Source: Lucinisca nassula (Eukaryota; Mollusca; Bivalvia; Lucinida; Lucinidae). From it: DNA of 64,000 nucleotides. The notes beneath the pieces are model-generated. The model had not been told where the DNA came from, did no database searches, and worked only from the letters and a program-made list of their open reading frames with translations. The position numbers were made by a program, and so were the translations under genes. Shown here in pieces: positions 29,080-39,494 of this stretch (position 1 is the stretch's first letter; every line of letters starts with the position of its first letter). The DNA lies in assembly GCA_963580285.1 (NCBI GenBank), contig OY757026.1, forward strand, positions 80,889,817 to 80,953,816, read 5' to 3'.

Positions 29080-29275
29080 ATTTTGTACCGCAAACCCCAA
29101 AACGGGTAGTTGGCACACAGTGCAGGCCCAGATCAGACGCCACAGAACGCGGCGTCTGATCACGGCCTACACTGTTTGCGAAAAGTTTGGCTATTTTCCA
29201 AATAAATTCTGAAGAAAACACAACCTGACACCCCTTAATTTTGAAATGGACTCCTGCTATATTCCATTTGATACA
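29080..29275. mobile_element. Family G element with flanks
   Basis: Hairpin 29112-29180 (GTGCAGGCCCAGATCAGACG ... GCGTCTGATCACGGCCTACA). It is flanked by TTTTGTACCGCAAA on the left and TTTTGAAATGGACTC on the right. The same flanks surround the degraded hairpin at 32728-32885, so the mobile unit is larger than the hairpin (about 200 bp). Confidence 0.7.
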
Positions 29276-29340
29276 AAAACGGTTATTAAACGTACAAACT
29301 TCTGTTGCAACATTAAACATGTTAATGACAACAATTTTTT

Positions 29341-29590
29341 TTATTTGAGGTTTAACGTCCCCGTCAACACTGTAAAGGTCATTTTGGAGACGTTGCTTCC
29401 AATTTTGTAGGAGTTTTACCCGACATTGAGATGAAATGACATCTAAAGCCCTGTCGCCCAATGAAACCAATAGGGTTTATTAGCATGGACGGTCCGCCTC
29501 GCACCGCGGTTCCTGGACAGGCTTAGATCCTCTAAGCGATTTATCAGTACTAGTGTGCGGGCCGGATTCAGCTCTGCGTGGAAGGATCAT
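29341..29590 (-). mobile_element. S1 SINE-like repeat
   Basis: TTATTTGAGGTTTAACGTCC, CCCGTCAACACTGTAAAGGT, GCTCTGCGTGGAAGGATCAT. 5' end truncated. The same branch of S1 as 13779-14078 (shared CGCACCGCxGTTCCTGGAC). Confidence 0.85.
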
Positions 29591-29734
29591 ACTTTCGAGT
29601 CCCTAAAGATGAATTCAAATGAAAATGAGTGGTGTTTTCTGTCGTGATATGTTTGTTTTATTTTCCGAGTGCTTGGTATACAGAACCATAATCTATGTGT
29701 GCGTAAAATTATGGCAAATTATGTATCCTTATTG

Positions 29735-30012
29735 AATTTCTCAAACGAGTAGAGGAAAAGGGATAAAGTGCTGTGCCGAGCAGTTTATCTCTTTTCCTCA
29801 ACGTGTTTAATATATTTAGTAACAGTGATCGCGAATGCAATTTCTATTAATCATATGACATTTAAAACGAATTTTATTTACGATTTTTAATTAATATTTT
29901 AATTTTTCGCCATTAGTAAACGCGACGTCGTTAAGGACATTGTACGTGTAACGTTACGGAGGCTGTGTAACTAATTTGCATTTTTAACCCACTAGTGGAT
30001 TGTCGAATTTAT
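29735..30012 (+). mobile_element. Family L hairpin element
   Basis: Hairpin TTTCTCAAACGAGTAGAGGA / TTTTCCTCAACGTGTTTAAT (about 29735-29818), then a tail with TTCGCCATTAGTAAACGCGA, CGTCGTTAAGGACATTGTAC and CCCACTAGTGGATTGTCGAA. A D fragment follows immediately. Confidence 0.75.
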
Positions 30013-30013
30013 T

Positions 30014-30392
30014 AGGAGGCCTTCTTGGGGACTGAACAAATTATTTGTGTAAATCGCAACGGAAGTAAGGGCGAGGATTGTGGCCACGTAAAATCGATTT
30101 AAGCCCCCCAAGTGGAATTCGTTTCCGCTGACTGTTCCAAGGCGGTTCTTCTGTCGCGTTTTTTTTTTTTTTTTTTTTTTTTTTTTTGTTATGGTTTTTC
30201 TTTGGGTGTTTGTGTCGCTTATATTATTTTATTTTGGATAGCCTATTGGCCATTTTGTGGGAAAGTAACTGTCCTTTTGGCTTTCCGCTGTTGATGTTTC
30301 CTCCCAGGTTCTGTTGTTTCATGTTGGTGTCTCTGATGGGAGCTGTGGGTTAATTGCATCGATTTCTGATCATTGCCGCCACTTCTATTTTT
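30014..30392 (+). mobile_element. Retroelement 3' region (family D) with T homopolymer
   Basis: AGGAGGCCTTCTTGGGGACT, CGGAAGTAAGGGCGAGGATT, AAGTGGAATTCGTTTCCGCT, TTCTTCTGTCGCG then a T run (30160-30187), and GGGAGCTGTGGGTTAATTGC to the CCACTTCTATTTTTT end. The T run replaces the short T tract of other copies. A perfect TGACGTCA follows at 30415-30422. Confidence 0.8.
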
Positions 30393-30589
30393 TATTTTAT
30401 TACATTCTCAGACGTGACGTCAGATGATTAACCCATTTAGAATGTCCTTATCAAATTACGTTACCAAGAGTGTTATTTGTTTGTTAACGTGATGAGACGA
30501 ACGGCAAAAAAGGGCTTGAAAATATCTCAATACTATATATCATATGTTCCGTTATGGCAAACTAAATTATTCAAGGTTTAAGGGGAACG

Positions 30590-30800
30590 GGAAAACCTAG
30601 CGGATTTTTCCGCCATTTTTTTTAAAGGGAGACAATTTTCGAGACTTCCACTTTGCTTTTCTATAAGCCTTGTCCCACTGAAAAGGGGGTCTACTTTTAA
30701 AGGAACGAATTTGCTCCTCAGGACATGGGTGACAAAAATACTTCTGAAGACGTTGCCACCCCCCCCCCCCTTCAAGGTGTACCCATTCCCCTTAAAGCAT
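30590..30800. repeat. Family R-related repeat with C homopolymer
   Basis: AAGGGGGTCTACTTTTAAAG and GAATTTGCTCCTCAGGAC match the 24.1-kb repeat. GTGTACCCATTCCCCTTAAA parallels GTGTATCCATTTCCCTTAAG at about 24990. Confidence 0.5.
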
Positions 30801-31057
30801 AACATCATCGTGTTAAGGTTACTAGTGTCTGGGGTTCTAGTGTAGAGATGGATCTCATCAAGAAACAACCATTGATTAAGGAATAATTGGTATTAGGTGT
30901 TGGAAATGATGATGTGTCTGCTATACTAATTGATATATTAGAAAACAAATTAATGACAATAGAACAGTAACACATTATATATTTCTCTGGTGTTTAGTGG
31001 TAACTTACGACAAGCGAACAACAAAATATATATATGAAACACGTAATATTAAAACAT

Positions 31058-31372
31058 GTATCACGAAAAACCGCCTATACAACACCCCCCCCCCCCCCCC
31101 CCCCCCCGAAACGTCACTTTTATCAAGTAAAACCTTATCGTTCTTATTTCTGCTCTCTCTAAAATCTAGATTGTGGAAACTCGTTAGATTGTTAGATACT
31201 CGTTAGACTGTGGATACTCGTTAGATTGTGGATACTCGATGAGGCGGTTCTAACGTGTACCCATAAAAGAAATAAGCAAAATATCACATTTTTTTCATCT
31301 GAAAATTTCCATGTTTTCGGCGGTAAATAATTTAATTTACAATGTGTTTGAATAGGGATATGTGCGTAATGT
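31058..31372 (+). mobile_element. Family A MITE with C run and expanded arm
   Basis: TATCACGAAAAACCGCCTAT left end, C homopolymer (about 31086-31107) in place of the ACCCCC segment, and the left hairpin arm expanded into about four copies of an AGATTGTGGATACTCGTT unit (31169-31232). Right end GAATAGGGATATGTGCGTAATG. Confidence 0.75.
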
Positions 31373-31479
31373 TCATATTGTTGTCATTAGCGAACAACAA
31401 CATGGTGACGCAAGGTAACAGGACTGTACACATGCATTGTATATGGAGGGTCCTCTTACATTTACTGTGGTTAATGCAT

Positions 31480-31640
31480 GTCATCACGAATACACGTCAT
31501 TATATATTTTTGACCACTTCAAACCCCATTTTTTATAGCGGTACTCGCATGTTATCACGTAAACACGCCTTTTTTTGGGTGGGGGGGTGGGGGGGGGAAC
31601 TACTTGCCATATAATTGAATAGAGGTGTTTTTGTAATGTG
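31480..31640 (+). mobile_element. Family A fragments
   Basis: ATCACGAATACACGTCATTA, ACTTCAAACCCCATTTTTTA, then a second ATCACGTAAACACGCC left end with a G-rich tract and the right end GAATAGAGGTGTTTTTGTAATG. The hairpins are missing. Confidence 0.5.
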
Positions 31641-31887
31641 TTTTGATCACGGTTGTTGATTTTGTGTCATTATTTGGTGCTATTTCAGTTTCTTTTTACA
31701 CTTATTTCTAAATTAACATTCAGGGGCATGACCCATGTATTTCTCTACAGCACCATCGTATATAGATGTAGTCTACTTCGATTCCTTTGACAGTATATGT
31801 GCATTTGTTTAAACAAATTTTATACATATTTTGTCTTGCGGGGACTTTCCGTTAGATATCAAATTGGGTTAGTCTGGCGAAAGATTA

Positions 31888-32165
31888 CGGAAACACGCCT
31901 ATACAAATACATTGTATGTTGAATCGCCGAAGAAAAAAGGAAATTTTAAGATGAAAAATTGCGATAATTTCCTTATTGTTGCTGCAAACTTAGGTTGCGG
32001 TGCTAGTTACAACCGCCTCAGTGACGCCGTTATCAAGAGTACACACAACCTATGTTTTGGAACAGAAATAAGGAAAACAATGTATACCCCGGTCAACCCG
32101 AGTTTACTATATAAAAGTAGGGTTCAAGGGGATCAGCGTAATACAGGCATGTTTTGGTGATGACA
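31888..32165 (-). mobile_element. Family A MITE, reverse, complete
   Basis: ATTACGGAAACACGCCTATA, hairpin remnant GGTTGCGGTGCTAGTTACAA / GTTATCAAGAGTACACACAACC, then CGAGTTTACTATATAAAAGT and end GGCATGTTTTGGTGATGAC. Confidence 0.7.
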
Positions 32166-32180
32166 TCATATTTCAGAATA

Positions 32181-32419
32181 CAATTGCAGGTAAACTTTTA
32201 CAGTGACTGCATTTCATTACGAAAACATGCCTATTTAATACATTTTACCGCCGGAAAACTGGAAAACTTTAAGCTGAAAAATTATTATGGGTACTCGTTT
32301 TGGCGAACGAGTACCACATAATAATTTTTCAGATACAAGTTATCAGTTTTCGAGCGGTCAAATGTATAAATAGGCATGTTTTCGTAATGAAATGCAGTCC
32401 TGTAAGTTTACTGCAATTG
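32181..32419. repeat. Long inverted repeat made from two family A ends
   Basis: Both ends carry the same A terminus (CATTACGAAAACATGCCTAT and its complement). Pairing continues outward into non-A sequence (CAATTGCAGGTAAACTTTTA, with complement in 32400-32419) and inward through GAAAAATTATTATG and the GTACTCGTT core. The whole 239 bp is a palindrome with small mismatches. Confidence 0.8.
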
Positions 32420-32727
32420 CATTTTTGGGGCGATAGCCCCAGAGTATTGAAGAGTGATTTTGGCACTACTTTTTGCATTAGTACATACGACCTAATCACC
32501 ACCAAGAGACACCGTGAGATAATATAGCACAGTATTCGAGACTGTTTCAAAAGTTCCTCATTAAATGAAACAGCCGATGTATATACATATTATATTATAA
32601 CTTGACTGTTTTATAAAATCGATAAAGTTTACCGCTGAGGGATTCAAGTGTAAAAAAACGTGAATGAAAAAAATAAGACTAATACGCCATTCAGCGTCTT
32701 TTAATAGCCCATTTTACAGCTCATTTT

Positions 32728-33165
32728 GTACCGGAAATCGCAAAACTGGCAACTGGCAAACAGCGCAGGCCCAGATCATTAGGACATACACTGCATGATT
32801 GCGAAATGTTCAGCATTTTCCAGATTAATTTATAGAAGTCACAACCAGACATCCCTAAATTTTGAAATGGACTCGTTTGATACTGATATAAGGTTGATAA
32901 TTCCGTTCAGTACAAACTGGGTTAAAGGTAAGCAGTGCGGGTCGATTATGTAAATCGTTGTGTCGCTAAACCATATAAGACAATTGATATCTCCCAGTTA
33001 AGAAGTTTGGAGTGGTCCATGTCCAATTGTAGGGGAGCCAGGTTTGTATTGTTAGTAGTAAGTTTTGCAAAAACTTCATGTATTTTCAGCAAACAGTTTA
33101 GACACAGAAGAGACGCCAGGTGTTGCGGCGTCTGATCTTGGTCTGCAATGTTTGCAAATGTCCCC
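32728..33165. mobile_element. Two degraded family G pieces
   Basis: 32728-32885 has the G flanks (TTTTGTACCGGAAATCGC and TTTTGAAATGGACTCG) with most of the hairpin lost. 33090-33160 has GCAAACAGTTTAGACACAGA and GCGTCTGATCTTGGTCTGCA. Confidence 0.55.
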
Positions 33166-33278
33166 CAGAAAAGGCTGCTAGGCATACACGGGTTAATGGG
33201 ATGTTTATATCAATAACGAGGAAGTCATTTTGTTTCTTGAGACCTAATGGTTAAGTGTTAGACCCTAGCATGTGAACG

Positions 33279-33433
33279 GCCTCGGTAGCTCAGTCGGATG
33301 CGCGACTGGCTAATGATCAGGAGGACGCGGGTTCGATACCAGCCGGGTCAGCAACATGTTTCTTGGAGATTGATCATGAAATCATTTTCCACGGTAATTA
33401 TCTCCCTTTTGCTGATTCATGAATGGTAGCTGA
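33279..33433 (+). mobile_element. S2 SINE, tRNA-like head and adjacent body
   Basis: CCTCGGTAGCTCAGTCGGAT (A box), GCGGGTTCGATACCAG (B box), AGCCGGGTCAGCAACATG, AGATTGATCATGAAATCA. The 3' half is missing, and a reverse S2 copy follows. Confidence 0.75.
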
Positions 33434-33440
33434 AAGTTTC

Positions 33441-33706
33441 TTGTTTGGTTGTTTTTACTGGAGTTAAAGGCCCATTCAATACTATTTAGGTCATTTTTGA
33501 GCCGCTCAGTTTACCTATCAACACTTTTCTGGACAGGCTTACGAAACCGGTTAACCAGTACAGTGCAGATTCTTTCGCCATAGACTGACAACTGCACTTC
33601 TTGAATCAGCGGAAGGGAAATAATGACTGTAGAAAATATTGCACGCTCAATCTCCACGAAAAAATGTTGCCGACCCCGACAGGTATCGAACCCGCGTCTT
33701 CCTGAT
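33441..33706 (-). mobile_element. S2 SINE, reverse
   Basis: From the GTTAAAGGCCCATTCAATAC 3' end to TCGAACCCGCGTCTTCCTGA (reverse B box); the A box is cut off by the D element boundary. With the forward piece it forms an inverted pair. Confidence 0.75.
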
Positions 33707-33710
33707 CACC

Positions 33711-34700
33711 ATTCATGAGGAATCAATACAATTAACCCACAGCTCTCATCAGAGACACCAAAGGGAAAGAAACACAAACATGGAGCAACAGACCCCAACG
33801 GAAACATCAACAGCAGAAAGCCAAGAGGACAGTAACTTTCCCACAAAATGGCCAAAAGGCTATCCAAATTAAAAATATTATAAGCGACACAAACACCTAA
33901 AGAAAATCCATAACAAAAATAACCGCGACAGAAGAACCGTCTTGGAACGGTCAGCGGAAACGAATTCCACTGTGGGGCTTAAATCGATTTTACGTGGCCA
34001 CAATCCTCGCCCTTACTTCCGTCGCGATTTAGACAAATAATTTGTTCAGTCCGCATGAAGGCCTCCTAACTCATCAGTGCAACATCTCCGTGAACACAAA
34101 TCAAACAACCACAGAGATGAATCAACGGTGATGACTCGACAGCAAGAAACAACAGAAATGCTGGAGCAAAAGAAAACCAACAGTTTGACTCCAATGGGCC
34201 CGACCAGACAGAGCATCAGGTACCAACCAACCATAAGCCTTTACGTTGGAACCGTCATAGAATCTGATCCGACTGCGTGCAATTAAAGAGGGAAGCAAAG
34301 TTGTCAACCGTGATTGGGTTAACTGCCATTCATGCAGTCTGTCGTATAACATTTATGTTGTACCCAATCTTTTTATATCGAAGAATGATTTTACGAAATT
34401 GGGTGCTGAAATAATTGCAGTTATATTTTTTTTTCTAAATTTATATACTAAGTCACCATAAAATTCGGGTTCCGATAGACCTTGTTGCAGAAGAGATTTA
34501 AGTCCAGTATTGAATTTTGAAATTAAATCAGAATGACGTCTATAAAATTTTGACAAGGCTTTGCGTAATTTATGGTACCGATAACCCTGATTAAGAGGTT
34601 TAGCCGTTTATAATTTATTACGAGCGTTGAAGTCAGTTACATGACTACACACTCTTGCAAATCCATTTTTTTGATATCCTAATATCAACATTGGATTTTA
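33711..34700 (-). pseudogene. RT retroelement: ORF end plus 3' region
   Basis: The complement gives, in order, GFARVCSHVTDFNARNK, QGYRYHKLRKALSKFYRRHS, DLISKFNTGLKSLLQQGLSE and PEFYGDLVYKFRK. After a frame break come QFRKIILRYKKIGYN, RQTACMAVNPITVDNFASLF and NCT. The D 3' region follows, to the terminal CTCTCATCAGAGACACCAAA. It is homologous to the 17.4-kb ORF end, but a different lineage. Frameshifts (near 34425 and 34350) disable it. Confidence 0.75.
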
Positions 34701-35079
34701 TTCAAAAAATTTTCTTTATGAGTCTGATTTAACATACCAACTACACGCTAATATTGCCTAACCCTATCCATTGATCACCAGCTATCGCCCCATCAGCACT
34801 GTCGGTGCTTTGATTCATTTAATCTGTGAATATGGAATGCAAAGTATAGAATGCGGTACTCTCTTGAAATAGTTGGTTTTCTTAATAATTGATGCCTATA
34901 GTGCGCTAATGATTTTTCTACAAGTTTATCACTTGTCTGTTTTGAGCAATGGTATTATTTGGTTTAATTCTGATTTTATTGAAAGGTGTTTGAATCCAAT
35001 GATGCTACCCGATAACTGTTTTGTACTACCACTTCATAAGTGACCGAGACATTTTTAACGTTTTTTTTTTGGGACATCT
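34701..35079. other. Spacer between inverted retroelement ends
   Basis: AT-rich, no clear element or ORF. CTTTGATTCATTTAATCTGTG near 34810 and GTGTTTGAATCCAATGATGC near 34987 are single-copy here. Confidence 0.4.
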
Positions 35080-35937
35080 TTTCATCCAAGGTCTATCGGA
35101 AACCGAAATGTATGGTGACTTGGTAAAACAATTCAGAAAAATATATAACCGCAATGACTTCAGAACCTAATTTCGTAAAATCATTCTTCGATATAAAAAG
35201 ATTGGGTACAACATAAATATTATACGACACGCTGCATGCATGGTAGTTAACGGAATCACGGTTGACAACTTTGCTTCCCTCTTTAATTGCACGTCGGTGG
35301 GTAAGGCTTCAGATTCTATGACGAATACAGCGTAGAGGCTTACTGAGAATTAGACAGATCTAATTCAATGTAATGTTGGTTGGTGCCTGATGCTCCGTTT
35401 CTGGCTGGACCCATCGGAGCCTAAGTGTTGTTTTCTTTTGCCCCAGCATTTCAGTGGTTTCTTGCTATCGACCGTTGTTTCATCCCTGTGGTTGTTTGAT
35501 TTTGTATGTTCACGGAGAAGTTGTACTGATGAGTTAGGAGCCCTTCATGCGGACAGAACAAATTATTTGTCTAAATCGCGACGGAAGTAAGGGCAAGGAT
35601 TGTGGCCACATAAAATCGATTTAAGCCCCCCCCCCCCCCCCCCCCGCGCCCCGGTGGAATTCGTTTCACTAACCGTTCCAAGGCGGTTCTTCTGTCGCGA
35701 TTTATATTTGGTATGGTTTGGTATGGTTTGTTCTTCTTATATTATTTTGTTTTGGATAGCCAATTGGCCATTTTGTTGATTTTGTTGGAAAATAACTGTC
35801 CTTTTGGCTTTCCGTCATTGGTGTTTCCATTGGGGTCTGTTGTTTCATGTTTGTGTTTCTTTCCCTTTGGTGTCTCTGATTGGAGCTGTAGATTAATTGT
35901 ATCGATTTCTGCTCATTGCCTTCATTTTTTTTCTATA
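35080..35937 (+). pseudogene. RT retroelement: ORF end plus 3' region, sense
   Basis: QGLSETEMYGDLVKQFRKIY, then a break, RKIILRYKKIGYNINIIRHA, ACMVVNGITVDNFASLFNCT and SVGKASDSMTNTA with TAG. The 3' region (GTTGGTGCCTGATGCTCCGT, GGCGAGG-like AAGGGCAAGGATTGTGGCC, C homopolymer, GATTGGAGCTGTAGATTAAT) runs to about 35937. Head-to-head with 33711-34700. Confidence 0.8.
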
Positions 35938-36249
35938 AGAAGACACTGATTATAATTAGTACTGAGACAATGATTGAGACATACGTTGAGACTCGCCATA
36001 GCCTTTGCCACCCTCAGGCATGTAGATGAGGCAGGCAAGTCATGAGTCTCGCGATTTTAAATGACGGTACACGCATATCTTAATTAAATGAATTGGAGAA
36101 AGCTAAGGTATATATTTTTCATGAATTGCTATCACATTTGTATCATCATAGTGCAGATTATATTTTCTGGTCCTTTGGGATCATTGAGTTCATTTGGTAT
36201 CATTTTGAAAATAGAGTTCTGTTTAAGCCAGGGCTAGAGGGCGTATCCG
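35938..36249. other. Unannotated stretch
   Basis: No repeat or coding signal recognised. Confidence 0.45.
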
Positions 36250-36665
36250 GTGTTGCACATTTCAGTACTGGTCATGATTTTTGTTTGATTTGAGGTTTAA
36301 CGTCCCCGTCAACACTGTAAAGGTCATTTTGGAGACGTTGCTTCCAATTTTGTGGGAATTTTACCCGACATTGAAATGAAATGACATCTCAAGCCCTGTC
36401 GCCCAATTAAACCAATAGGTTTATAAGCATGGGCGGGCCGACTCACACCGCTTTGCCTGGGCAGGCTTAGATCCTCTAAGCAGTTTATCAGTAGTCGTGT
36501 GCCGGTCGGTTTCAGATCTGCGTGGAAGCATCATGCAGCCCATATATTTCTTCAAGCCCCGATGGGCGGGGGCCAAACTGGTCATGAACAGACCCAATAA
36601 AACCGAGTCTGCTATTTTCGTTTGTTTGGTGTATCCCTTGCTTCTAAAGGATCTAACTTTAGAAC
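36250..36665 (-). mobile_element. Family S repeat split by S1
   Basis: CACATTTCAGTACTGGTCAT on the left and ACAGACCCAATAAAACCGAG...TTGCTTCTAAAGGATCTAAC on the right are the reverse complement of 7508-7612. The S1 copy sits between. Confidence 0.75.
36278..36576 (-). mobile_element. S1 SINE-like repeat, full, 11-bp target duplication
   Basis: From TTTGTTTGATTTGAGG to GATGGGCGGGGGCCA. ACTGGTCATGA flanks both sides (36267-36277 and 36577-36587). The uninterrupted sequence exists at 7508-7612, which confirms the insertion point. Confidence 0.95.
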
Positions 36666-36754
36666 TTATTAATTATTTCTACGCCCCTATAGACTTAGGT
36701 ACAGCCATACAGGTTGACCTTTATATTAACAATACAACACCATTGATATGATTA

Positions 36755-37060
36755 ATTGTTTTAAGTTTAACAACAGGTCAACCCTTGTGGGTCGTGTTGT
36801 GTCGTCTCCCAGTGAAAGCGAGAAAAGAGATAGAAGAGATAGTAGAGGAGATGGATTTGAGGGACAAATTAGAAAGAGGAAAATGAATGGAAATGTACAA
36901 ACATAAGAAATAAAACCACTCCCCCTCAACCCTTACCTGCTGCAAGGACAGCAGACCTTGCCCAACTGTAAGCCAATATCAGACTGGCACCCCAGTTACG
37001 CAAGCTATACATCACCTTTGTCGCACCCATCCACCCCCAACAATGTAACAACAGGCATTG
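36755..37060 (-). repeat. Family Q dispersed repeat
   Basis: AGAGATAGAAGAGATAGTAG, GAAATAAAACCACTCCCCC, CTTACCTGCTGCAAGGACAG, CTTGCCCAACTGTAAGCC and CATCACCTTTGTCGCACCCA recur in order at 56060-56345. On the minus strand both copies carry CAGCAG|GTAAG, a donor-like site. Confidence 0.65.
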
Positions 37061-37884
37061 GCTTTCAAACAAAAAAAGGCCCAAACACAGAATTGCTATC
37101 ACATTTGTATAAATTAAAAACGCTCATAATAAGTATAAGTTTTCACATAAAAAAAAAAGAGATCCAGTACATAATTTGTACAATCCCATATTTGCTGACA
37201 TATTTGTACAGGCGTATACAAAACATACATCAACGAACTCTCGGTCTTCGACTCTGGTGAGCTACAAACCTTGACTCGCCGTTAGCTACATTTTTTATTG
37301 AGAACCTTACCAATATGTTAAGCATGTAAACTATTTTCCTTTTCGTCATGACGTTTCGACTCGTATTTAAGCGCTTAGAGAGGTATCAATTAATTAGAAT
37401 TTTGCCAAAGACAATAAATTATACAAAACATATTCCTGTGATATAATTCTAGACATTCACAGTTAATATTTGCTAAGCTTAGATCTAGCTTTTTGCAAAA
37501 CTCTACTCTTTACCCTATCGTCCATCAACACGATCAAGTGGCGGTTTATGGAGCGGCGAAGACGACGTTTTCGATTTTAAGGGTGCATGGGTTCATGAGT
37601 GCAAAATGGTTATTCAGTTCAGCTACTATTTATTACTCTGGATATAATGTATGTACGTCTGTATGAGACAGACATATGCTTTATGCATTATTGGCAGAGG
37701 TAACTGGAATATGATGTTCAATGATACAAGTACTTATTTCCCAATGATTTATGTATCTTCTCCGTTTTCTTATCAACCACCAACACAAGGCATCAAGGTT
37801 CAAAGTTATAGATCATCAGGAACTATAGGAATGATCATAGCGATCATTGATAGTGAAAATCATGCGAAAACCTGTTTTGGTCAT
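37061..37884. other. Mostly unannotated
   Basis: GAACTCTCGGTCTTCGACTCTGGTGAGC (37232-37260) is the terminal piece of the repeat that also ends the 50.8-53.2-kb array. The plus-strand open frames at 37651-37932 have no recognisable motif. Confidence 0.4.
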
Positions 37885-37957
37885 AAGCGAACAGCAAATA
37901 TGAAGATCAGCTTGCGCGGATGCGCAAGCTGATCTTCATCTATGTGTTCGTTCTGTA
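37885..37957. repeat. H-type hairpin
   Basis: GAACAGCAAATATGAAGATCAGCTTGCGCG pairs with CGCAAGCTGATCTTCATCTATGTGTTC (tip GCGGATGC). Paired changes relative to other H hairpins: CTTGCGC/GCGCAAG instead of CCTGCGC/GCGCAGG. Confidence 0.75.
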
Positions 37958-38491
37958 TCCAAATTTGCAAAACTTTTGTCAGTCTGTGTATCCGACCAGG
38001 CTGGTTGGAGTACTGGTCGTAAACAGAGAAGGCAAGGTTTTCACATGTTGTGCCTCATAAAAAATAAGTGAATGAAATCTGCGGTGCACTCTTTATCAAG
38101 TACGTAGGCGTACTGGTAAAGGCTGATTTATGTCTCGAACTTCACTACCATCAACCCTGCTTAAGAAAACGGGTCTGACGTCAAGGAAGATATTGTTTTG
38201 GGGCCGATTGTTTGATCAATACGATCGTATATACTAGCAAAGCTATATTATAGCTCGAACAAATTGACCTGAGACTGATTAACTCTATTAAAATAATTTC
38301 ACACCCGACTGAATGCATGTATTTTTCTTCGTCGTCTCCCGAAAATGGCGATATTATTATTCAATAGATAGAGGTCGGTAAATGGGTGGAAATTCACGAG
38401 AAGTTTACGAAAGCCGACGTATTAGGCGATACCATTGACTAATTTATTCCTTGCATAAAGGTCAGTCTCATGTCAAATTGCCCGAACTATA
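37958..38491. other. Unannotated stretch
   Basis: A perfect TGACGTCA lies at 38176-38183. No element boundaries or ORF recognised. Confidence 0.4.
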
Positions 38492-38770
38492 CAGTAGAAC
38501 TTTGATGGCTCGAACACCGATGGCTCGTTTACCATGGATGAGTCGAACCCATTCTTGAGCCCCTAGCGAAATCCTCTACCTAAGAAATAGTGGGGGATAA
38601 TTAAGAAGATTTTAGTCTTTTATCTTGCAAATGTATGCTGTGTGTACTCATTAGAATCGCCTCGATGAGGCGATTCTAATGAGTACACACAACATAAATT
38701 TTCAATAATAGAACACCGAATGAATGTTTAAAAGTATCACGTTATACCTCCTGGCAGTAATCCTCTACAG
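38492..38770. mobile_element. Family B MITE, right end missing
   Basis: TACAGTAGAACTTTGATGGC, CCATGGATGAGTCGAACCC, hairpin with perfectly paired arms GTACTCATTAGAATCGCCTC / GAGGCGATTCTAATGAGTAC (about 38638-38698), then CTCCTGGCAGTAATCCTC where it breaks off. 92-95% like the 3553-3899 copy by eye. Confidence 0.8.
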
Positions 38771-38841
38771 CCATCACTCTGGCGTCACAAGATGAAGAAT
38801 AACATGGATATAAATAACCATTTCCTCAATTTGTACAATTT

Positions 38842-39002
38842 GAGTGAGTGAGTGTTTGAGTTTTACGTCTCACCAACAGTTAAGGTCATACGGAGACGGG
38901 GCCTCGGTTTAAAGACGCATCCGAAAGTCTGGAGAAGCCCGGCATCGATCCTGGTTTATTAGGCGAGTAGCATATTAAACCACTACACCACAGAGGCTTC
39001 TT
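38842..39002 (-). mobile_element. S3 SINE, reverse
   Basis: GAGTGAGTGAGTGTTTGAGTT is the 3' tail. Then TCTCACCAACAGTTAAGGTC, GACGGGGCCTCGGTTTAAAG, CATCGATCCTGG (reverse B box) and CACTACACCACAGAGGCTTC (reverse A box). Confidence 0.75.
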
Positions 39003-39039
39003 GAATGTTTACTATTTGCAACTGTCACTTGAACATAAG

Positions 39040-39118
39040 TACAGTCGAACTTCAATGGCTCGAACACCTTTGGGACCTCGAAAATCTGTTCGAGATATGG
39101 GTAGTTCGAGCCACTGAT
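39040..39118. mobile_element. Family B fragment (two ends fused)
   Basis: TACAGTCGAACTTCAATGGC is followed at once by TTTGGGACCTCGAAAATCTG and GGTAGTTCGAGCCACTGA, which belongs near the other end. The hairpin and centre have been deleted. Confidence 0.6.
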
Positions 39119-39318
39119 CATGAATTGTGAATATAGGCTGGGACACTGCCAAACATTGTATAGCCATATCAGACGCCGCAGAATGTTGTAAAGGCTTGTC
39201 AGGGTCTACAGCGTTTGCTTGAAATTTAAAATTAAAAATAAAAAGGGTGAAACGAAGCAGTATACGTCTCCGTTCAGTGCTGACGGTTTTCATCCTCGTC
39301 CATCGAACTTCTACAGAA

Positions 39319-39358
39319 ACATTACGAAAATACGCTTAATAGTATCCAGATTAATTAC
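39319..39358 (-). mobile_element. Family A MITE, left piece of interrupted copy
   Basis: CATTACGAAAATACGCTTAA is the A terminus. The rest of this copy continues at 42701 on the far side of the 3.3-kb insertion. Confidence 0.75.
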
Positions 39359-39480
39359 AAAGGGCTAGGGTCGATAAGGGCCATTTTTGGCCTCATCTTC
39401 AAAATCATTCAAATTTTGCCGAATGACAAAATATTAGTTGCGATCTTGAAAAATGTAAATAGTTGTAACATTTGAAGTCT

Positions 39481-39494
39481 GTTGCCATGGCAAC
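39481..39494. promoter_or_regulatory. Perfect RFX-type X-box palindrome
   Basis: GTTGCCATGGCAAC matches the symmetric RFX consensus (GTTGCC-N2-GGCAAC). It lies in the left part of element T. Function is inferred from motif only. Confidence 0.4.

Noticed and set aside
33279..33355. Functional tRNA gene
   Set aside because: The tRNA-like head is followed by the S2 SINE body, as at 23619-23912 and 48880-49150, and the acceptor arms mismatch.
36930..36960. Minus-strand CAGCAG|GTAAGG splice donor
   Set aside because: The same donor-like sequence is present in the second family Q copy near 56265, so it belongs to a dispersed repeat and not to a unique gene.
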